DNA from: Corynebacterium callunae DSM 20147
GTDB lineage: Bacteria; Actinomycetota; Actinomycetes; Mycobacteriales; Mycobacteriaceae
Length of the DNA stretch: 64,000 bases
Reading direction: 5' to 3'
Assembly (NCBI RefSeq): GCF_000344785.1
Contig: NC_020506.1
Coordinates: 1,488,001-1,552,000 of the forward strand
In this document: positions 39,663 through 49,100 of the stretch, one piece after another
Layout of the letters: each line of letters begins with the position of its first letter
Numbering within the stretch: the stretch's first letter is position 1
Program-made: the position numbers and the translations under genes
The notes under the pieces: generated by a model
The model's input: the letters and a program-made list of their open reading frames with translations, nothing else
Databases searched by the model: none
What the model was told of the DNA's origin: nothing

Positions 39663-41339
39663 CTAAGTGGTCTGGAAAGCAATCTTTTTACGGACGTTGC
39701 CGATGGTGAAATACAGGTCAGTCCCGTCATATTCCATATTTCCGGATAAAGCCGTATCCATGAGCGGGCCGGGCGAGAACCGCAGCGGTGCGCTTCCCGG
39801 CGCACCGCTAGAGGCCATGATGTGCAGGTGCGCGGCAGGGTATTCCACACCAATGCCCACATTCTTCTCCGAGCGTCTGCCGTAAATGGTATTTGCGATA
39901 TTCAGCCACCCCGTCACATCTGGATTCTCGGAGTACGGTACACCGCCGACGATGATGCAGTTATCTCCAGAAACCTTACCGCGTGCGACGTCATACCCGA
40001 TGAGGACATTGTTGGCACCGCTGGCGAGGGTAGGTGCTGCTAGATTACCCATCACGATATTGGTGCTACCCGTGGTAATCTCTCTGCCTGCCTGGTGTCC
40101 GACGAGAGTATTCCTGCGTGCGGTGGTGATTGAGTATCCGGCACGGTAGCCAATAGCGATGGTCTCCGTGGCATTTGCCCCTACTGCACCATGCAGCGCC
40201 TCCGCGCCGACGGCGACGTTGTAGATACCCGAGTTTTCCCGCGCAGCGTAATTTCCCACAGCCACGTTGTGGTCGTAACCAGCGTTTTTGCTCAGCGTCC
40301 CCCGCCCGACAGCGACATTACCGCTACCTGGATTGGTGGCCTGCATAGTGTCGTCACCGATCGCGATATTCCACGCGCCGGAGGTGGCGAAAGAGGCAGC
40401 GCGGCGACCAATAGCAATCGTGTCATTAGCGCCGTCCGCCTTGTCCATGGCGTACATGCCAATGGCAATATTTCTCGACCCCTCGCCCTGCCACAGGCAG
40501 TCCACGCCCATGATCACGTTCTCACGGCCCGAGATAATGTTGTGCCCTGCGAATGGGCCGACGGCAACATTCCGGTCCCCTCCCCGGTTGCGCATGAGAG
40601 CCTGGTGGCCGATGGCCACATTTCTGGACACCCGCCTAGAGTCCCGCAGAGCCTCTGTACCTATGGCGACATTGAAAAATCCGCTTACGTCACGCATCAT
40701 GACGGCCCGACCGATACCGATTGAATCGGAGCCGGAATGCTCCTCACCTGCCCGTCTGCCGACGAAAAGGGACGACCCGGCTGTACGCACATGAGTGTCG
40801 GTCTCGCCCTGCGCATCTTTGAGTGCCATGGTGGGGGGTAATGCCCCGACCACCTGATACAGTTTCACCCCGGTGACCTGCGTCTGATTTGAGGTCAGAG
40901 GGGTGATCTTGAGCGGGTCTGATGTTTTCGGAGTGAAGCCAATCTGGTAGGTCTGCGTGTCCAGGCGGAGCGATTTATAGATAGGATCGAGGCTAACGCC
41001 AGCAATCGACACGGAAATTTCCCCCGGGAATGTGTTATTTACACGATAGGGGGAGAGCGTAAACTCTAGTACGTATGTCTCGCCGGTGGTCAGGGCAGGT
41101 ATTGCCCAGGTGAGTGATTCCCCGGATAGCGGTCCACTGTAACTAAATCCGGTATCGTACGTGCCAGACCAGCTCGCAGGAAGTGTCCATCCGGTAGCAG
41201 TAGCAAGATTTTGCCCGAGGATAGTGCCCGGTGGCGGCGCTGTAGTCGTTGCGTAGACCTCTCCGAGCCGCTCCTCCACCGCATCGGGCAGGCCGGTGCC
41301 GGGCTTTGTGTCGTCGTATGAGATAAGTTTCTTTGCCAT
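39663..41339 (-). CDS. Tail fibre/receptor-binding protein with YadA-head-like repeats
   Basis: 558 residues from the ATG at 41339 (GGAG 9 nt upstream). The N-terminal about 30 residues (KKLISYDDTKPGTGLPDAVEERL) are a likely tail-anchoring segment. A beta-rich carbohydrate-binding-module-like part follows (residues about 50-160). From about 185 to 480 there are repeated units of the type NVAIGxxAL or NVAVGxxA with period near 23-25 residues, as in trimeric autotransporter heads. A NVGIGVEYPAAHLHI segment and a short beta-rich tip end the protein. It should bind the host surface. Confidence 0.82.
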   Translation of the reverse strand: MAKKLISYDDTKPGTGLPDAVEERLGEVYATTTAPPPGTILGQNLATATGWTLPASWSGTYDTGFSYSGPLSGESLTWAIPALTTGETYVLEFTLSPYRVNNTFPGEISVSIAGVSLDPIYKSLRLDTQTYQIGFTPKTSDPLKITPLTSNQTQVTGVKLYQVVGALPPTMALKDAQGETDTHVRTAGSSLFVGRRAGEEHSGSDSIGIGRAVMMRDVSGFFNVAIGTEALRDSRRVSRNVAIGHQALMRNRGGDRNVAVGPFAGHNIISGRENVIMGVDCLWQGEGSRNIAIGMYAMDKADGANDTIAIGRRAASFATSGAWNIAIGDDTMQATNPGSGNVAVGRGTLSKNAGYDHNVAVGNYAARENSGIYNVAVGAEALHGAVGANATETIAIGYRAGYSITTARRNTLVGHQAGREITTGSTNIVMGNLAAPTLASGANNVLIGYDVARGKVSGDNCIIVGGVPYSENPDVTGWLNIANTIYGRRSEKNVGIGVEYPAAHLHIMASSGAPGSAPLRFSPGPLMDTALSGNMEYDGTDLYFTIGNVRKKIAFQTT

Positions 41340-41391
41340 TGTTTTAGGCTCCAATCAGGTAAGGGAATTTAGGCCACGTGGAAGACCACAG

Positions 41392-41814
41392 TCATACCCC
41401 TGAAAATGGGGTGCGGAAAAGCCCCGATCCAGGAGGGTCCTCCTGAAAAAGTTGATTGACAGCAGCACGGGTGAGCGTAGATGGCTGGGCGATCAGATTA
41501 GCAGTCTGCCCATCCACCGGGGACTCAGGAGACAATCCCTCACGCTCTTCTAGCGCAGCTACGCGATCATCAACATTCCCAGCCGTTGACAATGCGGTCG
41601 TAGCTTTCGTTTCAGCCCGCGTAGACTCGGAGCGTGCAGAATTAGCTATTGATAACGCCTGTGCCGCGGTGGTTTCCGTCGCCTGCAAGCCTGACTCAGC
41701 ACCCCCCACCCGCGCCTCATGATCCTTTAGTGCTGCATGAATTACCTGGTGAGAATCTAGATGCCCGGTCTGACCATCACTGACATTGGTGGGAAGATTA
41801 TTAATTTCGTCCAT
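41392..41814 (-). CDS. Phage tail protein with coiled coil
   Basis: 140 residues with an excellent AGGAG site. The centre is an Ala/Thr/Glu-rich coiled coil (LQATETTAAQALSIANSARSES), typical of trimeric fibre stems. Its position between baseplate and fibre genes suggests a stem or connector of the fibre. No known family recognised. Confidence 0.65.
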   Translation of the reverse strand: MDEINNLPTNVSDGQTGHLDSHQVIHAALKDHEARVGGAESGLQATETTAAQALSIANSARSESTRAETKATTALSTAGNVDDRVAALEEREGLSPESPVDGQTANLIAQPSTLTRAAVNQLFQEDPPGSGLFRTPFSGV

Positions 41815-41823
41815 ACTGATCTC

Positions 41824-42324
41824 CTAGTGATCGTCTACAAAAGTGTCTTTGAATTGGTCGAGCCATGACCAGCGGAATCCGTCGCCATCCCAGAGCAGCC
41901 CCATGCCCTCCCGGGCGGTTTCCACAGGGAACCAGGCGTGCATTTGGGCATCAAATTCGCCCTCCACGTCAGCCACAGCATCTGCACGCGCATCTTCGAT
42001 ATCTTCTAGGGCACGATTTACCACCGGGGGTGTGTAAATGAAAGCGCTTCCCAGCACATCGATGAGGGTAGCCGTCTCCGTATCTGGCACCGCACCCTGC
42101 TTTTCACCCGTGTCAGCAATGCCCTGACACTCAAAACGCACCATCACCGGCCCCGGCTCAAGCTCGACCGTGGCGATACCATTGACGAGCTGCACTGGCT
42201 CAGGCGATGTGGAAATCACAGTGCCTGTGGTGGACTCGCGAAAATGTGGCGCATAGAAAATGAGTCGGTCATCCGGCCCCGTAGAGCTAGCAATATTCGT
42301 AATGTCAATATTGATTGTGGTCAT
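41824..42324 (-). CDS. Phage baseplate/tail protein
   Basis: 166 residues. The beta-rich N-terminus (DRLIFYAPHFRESTTGTVISTSPEPVQLVNGIATVELEPGPVMVRFE) resembles carbohydrate-binding or baseplate-upper-protein domains of siphoviruses. The C-terminal half is an acidic helix (ALEDIEDARADAVADVEGEF). AGAGGA precedes the ATG. Role inferred from position. Confidence 0.65.
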   Translation of the reverse strand: MTTINIDITNIASSTGPDDRLIFYAPHFRESTTGTVISTSPEPVQLVNGIATVELEPGPVMVRFECQGIADTGEKQGAVPDTETATLIDVLGSAFIYTPPVVNRALEDIEDARADAVADVEGEFDAQMHAWFPVETAREGMGLLWDGDGFRWSWLDQFKDTFVDDH

Positions 42325-42343
42325 AGCGTCCTCTCAAAAGAAA

Positions 42344-42364
42344 AACCCCACACAGTGTGGGGTT
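42344..42364 (-). terminator. Strong hairpin inside the tail operon
   Basis: AACCCCACAC/GTGTGGGGTT forms a tight stem that abuts the stop codon of the gene at 42363. On the minus strand it is followed by TTTCTTTT, giving a canonical terminator. Confidence 0.7.
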
Positions 42365-43205
42365 AAGGCTGGTCGATGTCCATGTTTCCGGTAACTTCAT
42401 CAGGGGCAGCGCCGGTGGCATCATCTGATGATTTAATGACGGTTAACCCCGACCATCGGGCACCGCCTGGCCACCATCGGGGGCGACCGGATTTACCGGC
42501 AAGGGTGACGTACCAGCCAGCCTCCGGGACCACAAACGGCTGGCTCAGGGACAAGCCCTGTTCCTTGGCGCCCGGTGAGGATCTTATGATCTTCTCAGAC
42601 TGCAGCGCACCGTCAGCGTTGAATAGGCGCATGAACATTTGCAGTTCGTCCGATCCCGCACCATCCGAACCGTTGCCATTGAGCAGCCCGTGGACAGTCC
42701 ACGTGCCGGGTTCCTCGAATACAATGCCGTCCTTCGCAACATCCACATAGGCACCTTTTGCGGGTCCGTTCTGGGTACGGAACGGCATAGTGATCGTCGC
42801 GCCTGTCCATCTCATTTGGACGTTATAGCTCATGACCGCCGAACAGTACGGCGGGATGAGATCAAGGCGATCAATCAGGGTGTTCTGGCTATCAGTGATC
42901 GCCTCAGTGATCGGGGCGAATGCCTCGGTGGTAAACACGCCCCGAATCGCGTCAGCGACGCCACTCAGCAAAGACGTGACACCATCAGCAACCCACGCTA
43001 AAGCCCCAATACCCAGCTCAACCGCGCCCCCAATGATCTTGCCGATGCTTTTCAACAACCCATTCATCAGCTGATCCCACGCCCCACCAAACGCGTCATC
43101 AATAGGCGCACGCATCGCCTGCTTCGCAGACTCCTCAGTCATAGACTGCAGCGTCGATACCGACGCAACATCACTCGGAGTATTCCGCCCCGGATCAATC
43201 GCCAT
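42363..43205 (-). CDS. Phage minor tail protein
   Basis: 280 residues from the ATG at 43205, which overlaps the upstream gene by 11 nt. A helical, Gly/Ala-rich region (LLKSIGKIIGGAVELGIGALAWVADGV) is followed by a beta-sandwich C-terminal half (GTWTVHGLLNGNGSDGAGSDEL, AGWYVTLAGKSGRPRWW). The mixed architecture fits a minor tail or adhesion protein. No family recognised. Confidence 0.65.
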   Translation of the reverse strand: MAIDPGRNTPSDVASVSTLQSMTEESAKQAMRAPIDDAFGGAWDQLMNGLLKSIGKIIGGAVELGIGALAWVADGVTSLLSGVADAIRGVFTTEAFAPITEAITDSQNTLIDRLDLIPPYCSAVMSYNVQMRWTGATITMPFRTQNGPAKGAYVDVAKDGIVFEEPGTWTVHGLLNGNGSDGAGSDELQMFMRLFNADGALQSEKIIRSSPGAKEQGLSLSQPFVVPEAGWYVTLAGKSGRPRWWPGGARWSGLTVIKSSDDATGAAPDEVTGNMDIDQP

Positions 43206-43614
43206 GACTACCCACCTCCGCACTATCCTCAGCAGAATCCACCACAGCACCATCAGGAATAAAACCCTCAGCCTGCAGCTTCTTTACCAACGCTTGCTTC
43301 TCAAACCGCGTCAGATGGTCAATCGCTGGAGTTGCCTCCAGCTCAGACAATGGCTCACCCAAAGCCACCCACCTACCACTGCCTGCATACAAAATGCTCG
43401 ACCCCTGCGCAGGTGGAATATATTTAATGGTTTGTTCTTCTGGGTGGAACCTTGCCCCTGCGTCGAACATCCTTTTCGACCACTTCCGCGCCCACGCAGG
43501 CGGCACTAACATCGGAGCCTGCTCCTCCATCCCCGGCAACGCAGTAAACATCCACAGGAACATCTCCTCCGGATCCGACAAATTACAGTCCTGCTGCAAA
43601 GGAATCCCACTCAT
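43195..43614 (-). CDS. Small phage tail protein
   Basis: 139 residues beginning SGIPLQQDCNLSDPEEMFLWMFTALPGM. It is helical with an acidic tail and no named domain. It overlaps the Gp37-like gene by 4 nt (ATGA), in a position that in actinophages is held by minor tail proteins. Confidence 0.65.
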   Translation of the reverse strand: MSGIPLQQDCNLSDPEEMFLWMFTALPGMEEQAPMLVPPAWARKWSKRMFDAGARFHPEEQTIKYIPPAQGSSILYAGSGRWVALGEPLSELEATPAIDHLTRFEKQALVKKLQAEGFIPDGAVVDSAEDSAEVGSHGD

Positions 43615-45260
43615 CGCACACCCAATTGCTGAATCGCTGACGTCATCTTGCTGACCTCTCTCACAACTCTGTCCAACCCCGACTCTCCACTACGTGGATC
43701 ACCAAGATCAATGTCCCACCCCATAGAATCTCGATCCCACGCATATGTCAGACCGTGTACCTGCTCCACGATCATCTCCCCCTCCGGCAAACCAATCACA
43801 GTCGACGCAATACGATCACCCAGAAAGAAATGCCCCTGACCGTTCTCACCGATGAACCACGGCGCACCATCCTGAACCGATAGTTGGTGGGAAACTTTTT
43901 CTCGGGTCTCCCAGAAACCAGCGCGCATCGCAATGATCCCCGCCAAGGTGTACGCCTGGTCAGATCCACGAGCAAAGAACTCTTCGTAGTGTGACCAGCC
44001 AGATTCCATCGACCTAATTGGGGATTTCACTGCCATAAATGCAGCTATCGTGTCCTCATAAATCGGCTTCAAAAACGTATCTGCGATGGTGCCAGCTGTT
44101 GGCACGAAAATTGCGGTACCCAAAATATTGCCAATAGCTTGAATACCCGCACTGATCGTCTCATTCACGCCAGGCGCCGAATGCCCACCACCTGTAACTT
44201 GCACAGCTTGCGATGGCTCCCACACGAACTCAGCTGCTTCAACACCAGTCACTGCCCCATCACGATAAGTCACATACGGACGCTGAGGGACAGTACCCAA
44301 CCACCCCGCAACTCCGTACTCCGGGATCGTGTCAGGCACACTGACCATGGACTCCTCATTGTCGACACCATTCTCAGCAATCGACGTGACAGTGTTCCAA
44401 ATGCCAGTCAATATATTTCCGCCAGCACCATGCCCATCAGGAGACCACCTGCCGGACTTATCCACAATGTCAATGACCAAGCACCCATTGCGGAGATCCG
44501 CTCCAGGCCACGGAGGAGGATCCCCGGTGAGCCATCTGCGGCACTCCACCATCAGCTCCGCATCTCCAAGAGTGTCCTCTGCCATTTCATGCCACGTCTT
44601 AAAGCGCGATGACGCAATCGTCCATGGTGTGCCATCCCCCAGGAGCGAGCTAGGCTTGATGACCTTCGACCAAGAATTCATATCCCACGTATCAGTCCAT
44701 GAACCAAGGTCAAGAGGATCATCCGGCAGTGCCCACAGTGACCCTTCGGTGCGCCAAAGGTTCATCAGCAGCATTGTTTTCAGCACCCACCTAGATGGGC
44801 CCGCCAAGATAGACACTCTGGGGAACTGCACGACAGCGGGCAAGAACGCATTCGACCACATATAAATGCGTTTCACTTCTTCATAGTCATGCAAGAACGG
44901 CATAACTACAGTACGTTTCCCATCCTTGTCTTTGACAAGGCGAAATCGGCGCATGCGCCCACCCCACCTAGCACCGTCTTTATCGACGGTGACATGCACG
45001 TTCTTCTTCCGGTCTTTATACGCTACGACCCACTTGGAAATGTAATGATCCAAAGGCAGGACGAGCTCACCAGTCCCAGTGTCGTTCATTTTCCAAGAGA
45101 AGGTTCCTGAGATTTCACCATGGACAACGCCGATGAAATTCCAATCACCGTCCCAAATCCTCACCAAAGGTGGGGTGCGACGGGCACTTCGTCGAGCATC
45201 ACGCTTTTCCTGCGCGTCATCCCAGGAAGCATTTAGTCTTTCTAGCACCGAGTTGCTCAT
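43611..45260 (-). CDS. Gp37-like (ReqiPepy6-type) siphovirus tail protein
   Basis: 549 residues. The N-terminal region (LVRIWDGDWNFIGVVHGEISGTFSWKMNDTGTGELVLPLD) and the C-terminal (LPEGEMIVEQVHGLTYAWDRDSMGWDIDLGDPRSGESGLDRV) match the family of baseplate hub (Tal-like) proteins in actinophages. It overlaps both neighbours by 4 nt. Likely part of the tail tip that opens toward the cell. Confidence 0.78.
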   Translation of the reverse strand: MSNSVLERLNASWDDAQEKRDARRSARRTPPLVRIWDGDWNFIGVVHGEISGTFSWKMNDTGTGELVLPLDHYISKWVVAYKDRKKNVHVTVDKDGARWGGRMRRFRLVKDKDGKRTVVMPFLHDYEEVKRIYMWSNAFLPAVVQFPRVSILAGPSRWVLKTMLLMNLWRTEGSLWALPDDPLDLGSWTDTWDMNSWSKVIKPSSLLGDGTPWTIASSRFKTWHEMAEDTLGDAELMVECRRWLTGDPPPWPGADLRNGCLVIDIVDKSGRWSPDGHGAGGNILTGIWNTVTSIAENGVDNEESMVSVPDTIPEYGVAGWLGTVPQRPYVTYRDGAVTGVEAAEFVWEPSQAVQVTGGGHSAPGVNETISAGIQAIGNILGTAIFVPTAGTIADTFLKPIYEDTIAAFMAVKSPIRSMESGWSHYEEFFARGSDQAYTLAGIIAMRAGFWETREKVSHQLSVQDGAPWFIGENGQGHFFLGDRIASTVIGLPEGEMIVEQVHGLTYAWDRDSMGWDIDLGDPRSGESGLDRVVREVSKMTSAIQQLGVR

Positions 45261-46117
45261 GTGACATCACCGCCACGAGGCCGGCGCCAATTCCTCGGCA
45301 TTCGCAGCATGCACGACGCACCAATAGTTCCGCCCTCCACTTTGACTGGGATTTGAGTCGGTGGGGTATGAGGAGGGATCGGATTGACGAACATCACGCC
45401 GCCAAACCGTCCAGCGATATTGCTTCCATCTGCTGCGACATAAGGTTCATTCGCAGGGTACGTATCAATCGTCAAAGTCTGCCCACTGCCAAGGGTAGGT
45501 GTGGAGATCACTCGGTCATGTTGGGCATCATCTCTCCAAGAAAAATCGGGCAATGTCCATTTACCGGGCGCTTCCACCACCCATTGAGGGTACAGCCAAG
45601 TATCAGTCGGATTCGACACTGTGACAAAACCCTGATCGTTAGGCCCAGCAGCCGTAAACACCGACTCCCCCGGCGCGCCAACCCACCGAGGCCACCCACC
45701 ACGAGCCTGCACAATCAACCGCGTGTAATGATCCACCGAAGAATCCGTCTCACGAACATTCACCGGCGTATCCGTAATCTTCAACTCAAGCTCACGACGC
45801 CCCGACTCACTAACCGCAACAAGCGTGAACCCCGTGTCTGGATCACCCAAATCCTGACGAAACATCGAGTCATTCCTCGACCACGCCAAATACGAATCGC
45901 CCTTGATACCAATAGGCAAAATCACGTCCAGTGGCTCAGTCTTGAACCCCAGGTACGTCGCTCCCTCCTGAAAAGCACCCTGGAGCCACACGCTCTTTAT
46001 CGGCGCCTCCCAAAAACCATCAGCACCAGTCAATAAAGCGACACCCTCAGCACCGGCCTGAAAGCCATGAATGTGCCACACTCGGCCACGAGAAGAGTGC
46101 AACTGCAAATCCATCAT
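45257..46117 (-). CDS. Distal tail (Dit-like) minor tail protein
   Basis: 286 residues directly after the tape measure, the usual Dit position. Beta-rich sequence (RQDLGDPDTGFTLVAVSESGRRELELKI; QTLTIDTYPANEPYVA) matches minor tail proteins of mycobacteriophage type. The start is one of two adjacent Met codons at 46117. Distal tail proteins link the tail tube to the baseplate. Confidence 0.78.
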   Translation of the reverse strand: MMDLQLHSSRGRVWHIHGFQAGAEGVALLTGADGFWEAPIKSVWLQGAFQEGATYLGFKTEPLDVILPIGIKGDSYLAWSRNDSMFRQDLGDPDTGFTLVAVSESGRRELELKITDTPVNVRETDSSVDHYTRLIVQARGGWPRWVGAPGESVFTAAGPNDQGFVTVSNPTDTWLYPQWVVEAPGKWTLPDFSWRDDAQHDRVISTPTLGSGQTLTIDTYPANEPYVAADGSNIAGRFGGVMFVNPIPPHTPPTQIPVKVEGGTIGASCMLRMPRNWRRPRGGDVT

Positions 46118-46123
46118 CGAGAA

Positions 46124-49100
46124 TTACCCTCCCATCATTTGCATAGTTTTCGTCATCATTTCAACCTTCATTCGACGAATCACCTCACCTGGGTCAGCGC
46201 CTGAAATATTGAAGGTGTCCCCACCTGCAACAGCACCGGACAAACCCCCACCTGCGTTAATATGCTCAAGCAGACTTCGATTTCGGGACGCTGCGTCAGC
46301 ATTGACCACAAACTCGGAATCACTCAGACGAGCAAGACCTAAATCATCCTGTGGCCCTCCTGGTGCGCTCACCCACCCACCATTACGGAAAGCAGGAATC
46401 ATCGCGAGCATGTCAGCCACCGCAGGAGGTAACGCCGAAGGCGCTGGCCTGTCCCCCACCACAGCAAGAACAGCATCATTAATCGCATTGCCCAACCCCT
46501 GCAGATTAGGGTCATACTTTTGTGTGTTGTCAGGACCGACAATGGTCTCTTTAACCTCGGCACCCAGGGTGCCATCTTGGTTTATTTCGTAAAGTTTGCC
46601 CTTGCGGGTTTCCTCAATCTCGGCATTTAACTCGTCAATCTTCCGCTCCGCTTTCGATACTGCGAGATTCGCAGATTCACGAGACGACTCAGAAGCGTCG
46701 GGGCTCAACTCACCAACTTTCAAGTGCTTGATTCGAAGATCATCTTGCGCATCCTGCAGGTTTTTCTCAAGGTCGGCTAGTTTTTCCTCGTCGACTTTAT
46801 TGATCCGGTTTTTAGCCTCGACTGTGGTTGCATCGACCCACTGGCCATAGGCATCGAGGAAACCTGGTGAGTCAGAAATTCCGAACACACCAAGGGCATT
46901 ACTGACTTGGCCTGCCACCATAGTTTGCGCTGCGTTTCCTGCAAGCTCAGACCACGAGGTTGGGGTTTTGGACGAGCTGCTGGACTTTCCAGAAGAGGAG
47001 TAAATATTGCTTCCTGGTGTATTGTAGCTGGCTTCCCAACTCTCACCCGGATCATCAGCATTCCATACGTCACCCAAGGAAGAACCTAATGGTAGGTGTG
47101 CGTGGTTAGTGTATTGCGAGTGTGAAGCAGGTGCCGCTCCTCCCCCGATTTGCCCGTTGCCACGAGATCCACCCATCTCAACATTTACCCCGCCGATGGT
47201 GCCTGAGGTGTGTCCGCCCCATGCACCGCCGTTAAACCAACCGATGTTGAAATCATCAGGGCCGCCCAAGCCTGGCGAGAACCCGAGAGAAGCGAGAGAT
47301 TCTTTTTGATTCATGGTGGCGAAACGCGCCGCGAATGGGGCAAGGCCCACTGCGAACCGCGCTAAAGCAGCGATGGCTCCTGAGCAGTCTCCCCAGTTAA
47401 TGCCACCCCACACGTAGTCTGCGCCTTCAAGTGAGCGGGACGCTACCCACCCGTCGACGTTTTCGCCACGAGCAAACGCCAAAATGTCTTCAGCAGAACG
47501 CCCTCCCAATAGTTCGTCAGACTCACCACCTACCCTGCCACCGTCAGCAAACGCCGCCAAGTGGCGAACAGAAGGATCATCACGGTTGATCAATGACAAC
47601 GCACGGTTGTACTTTTCCGAACTCTTCCCGTTAATTACCCATTCGTCCGTGTCCAGGCGAGCAATCGGCATACCCTGAGAATCCACGGCAAGGAAACCAT
47701 CAGTCCGGTCAGTCCCAGGCCCCGTAGCAGGAAGCTGATACCCCCCGTGACGAGCACCGTCAGCATGCCCCGGGAGATACGCAAAACCATCCTTCGGATT
47801 AAACCGCCCACCCGTGGCACCACCAACATACGGCCCTTGAATCTGCGCAGCTTGAGATGCCGACAGGTTCGGATTAATCGACTGGAAATACTCCACACGA
47901 TTCGTCCGAATGGTGACCGTCTTATCTTTCACATTGGCAATCTGGTTGATCACGTTCTGCAAATCGGTCATTGCGGCTTCAGTCGTAGCACTGACTAACA
48001 CGTTGTCAGAATCAGGAATGTCATCAATCTTGAAGCCATAAGCCTCAAGCTTTGCAACCGCTTCCTCTGTCATTGCCGTCATCTCAACAGCTTGCCCCGG
48101 AGGAATAGCCTGCAACGCAGCCCACACATCACCTAGCTGCTGCTCAGCTTCGGTAGCGCCCTCCAACGCCAACAACGTATTAATCTCAGACGGCACATAT
48201 CCCATCGACTGCGCCAACTGGTCAACCTCACCACGAGTCAACCCATATTGTGCCGCCAACGCATCAAGCGCTACAGACTGCTGCTCCACAGTGCCCTGCA
48301 CATCACCGCCATTAACGGCAACATTTTGCAGATCTCCAGCCATGCCCTGCAGCGTCTCAGAAAGATCACGCCACCCCTGATGAGACCAATCACCTGCCTC
48401 AGCAGCAGCCATCAACCCAGCCCCCATATTCTCCAGGGGAACCTCAGCCTCAGTTGCCGACTGCACAATCTCATCGACAGCTTCCGCAGCATCACGCATC
48501 GCAAGATCAGCATCTTTCGGAGCCAACCCCATAGCCTGCAATGCAGACTGCAACGCCCCAAGCTTGTCATCAGCACCAGACGCAGAATCAGCCAAAATAT
48601 CAATCGCAGCAGCGGTCTCAGCAACTGCAGGATCAAGCCTGCGCGCATCCTCAACAATCTGCTCAATCTTGGAGCGCGCACCCTCCAACTCACCGGCAGC
48701 TACAGCACCAGAATCACCCATGCCACGCAGTGAACTGATCAAAGATTGGTACTCCGGCCCACCCTCGGCAACAATCCGATTCAAGTCAGACATCGGCAAG
48801 CCGAGATCTTTCATCGCATCACCGAGAGTCTTGTAAGACTCACGCAGCGCACGAGTCGCCTCAACGTCTTCTCGATAATTCTCACTATCAAACATGCGCT
48901 CAAGCGCTGAAGCATCAGTCTGAACTTTGTAGATCATGCCGGAGACCGCTTCACCCTGACTGACAAAATCCGCCAAAGCATTCCCTGCAACCTCAGCAGC
49001 GGTAGCAATAGCCTGCTCATTCAACATGCCAGTCGTACCAGCAACTGCGACACGCAGTTCGCCCTGGGCACCCGCTGAATCACGCGCAGCTGCTGCCATC

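Noticed and set aside
45170..46036. 288-residue plus-strand frame across the Dit-like and Gp37-like genes
   Set aside because: Shadow of two well-supported overlapping minus-strand genes; low-complexity composition.
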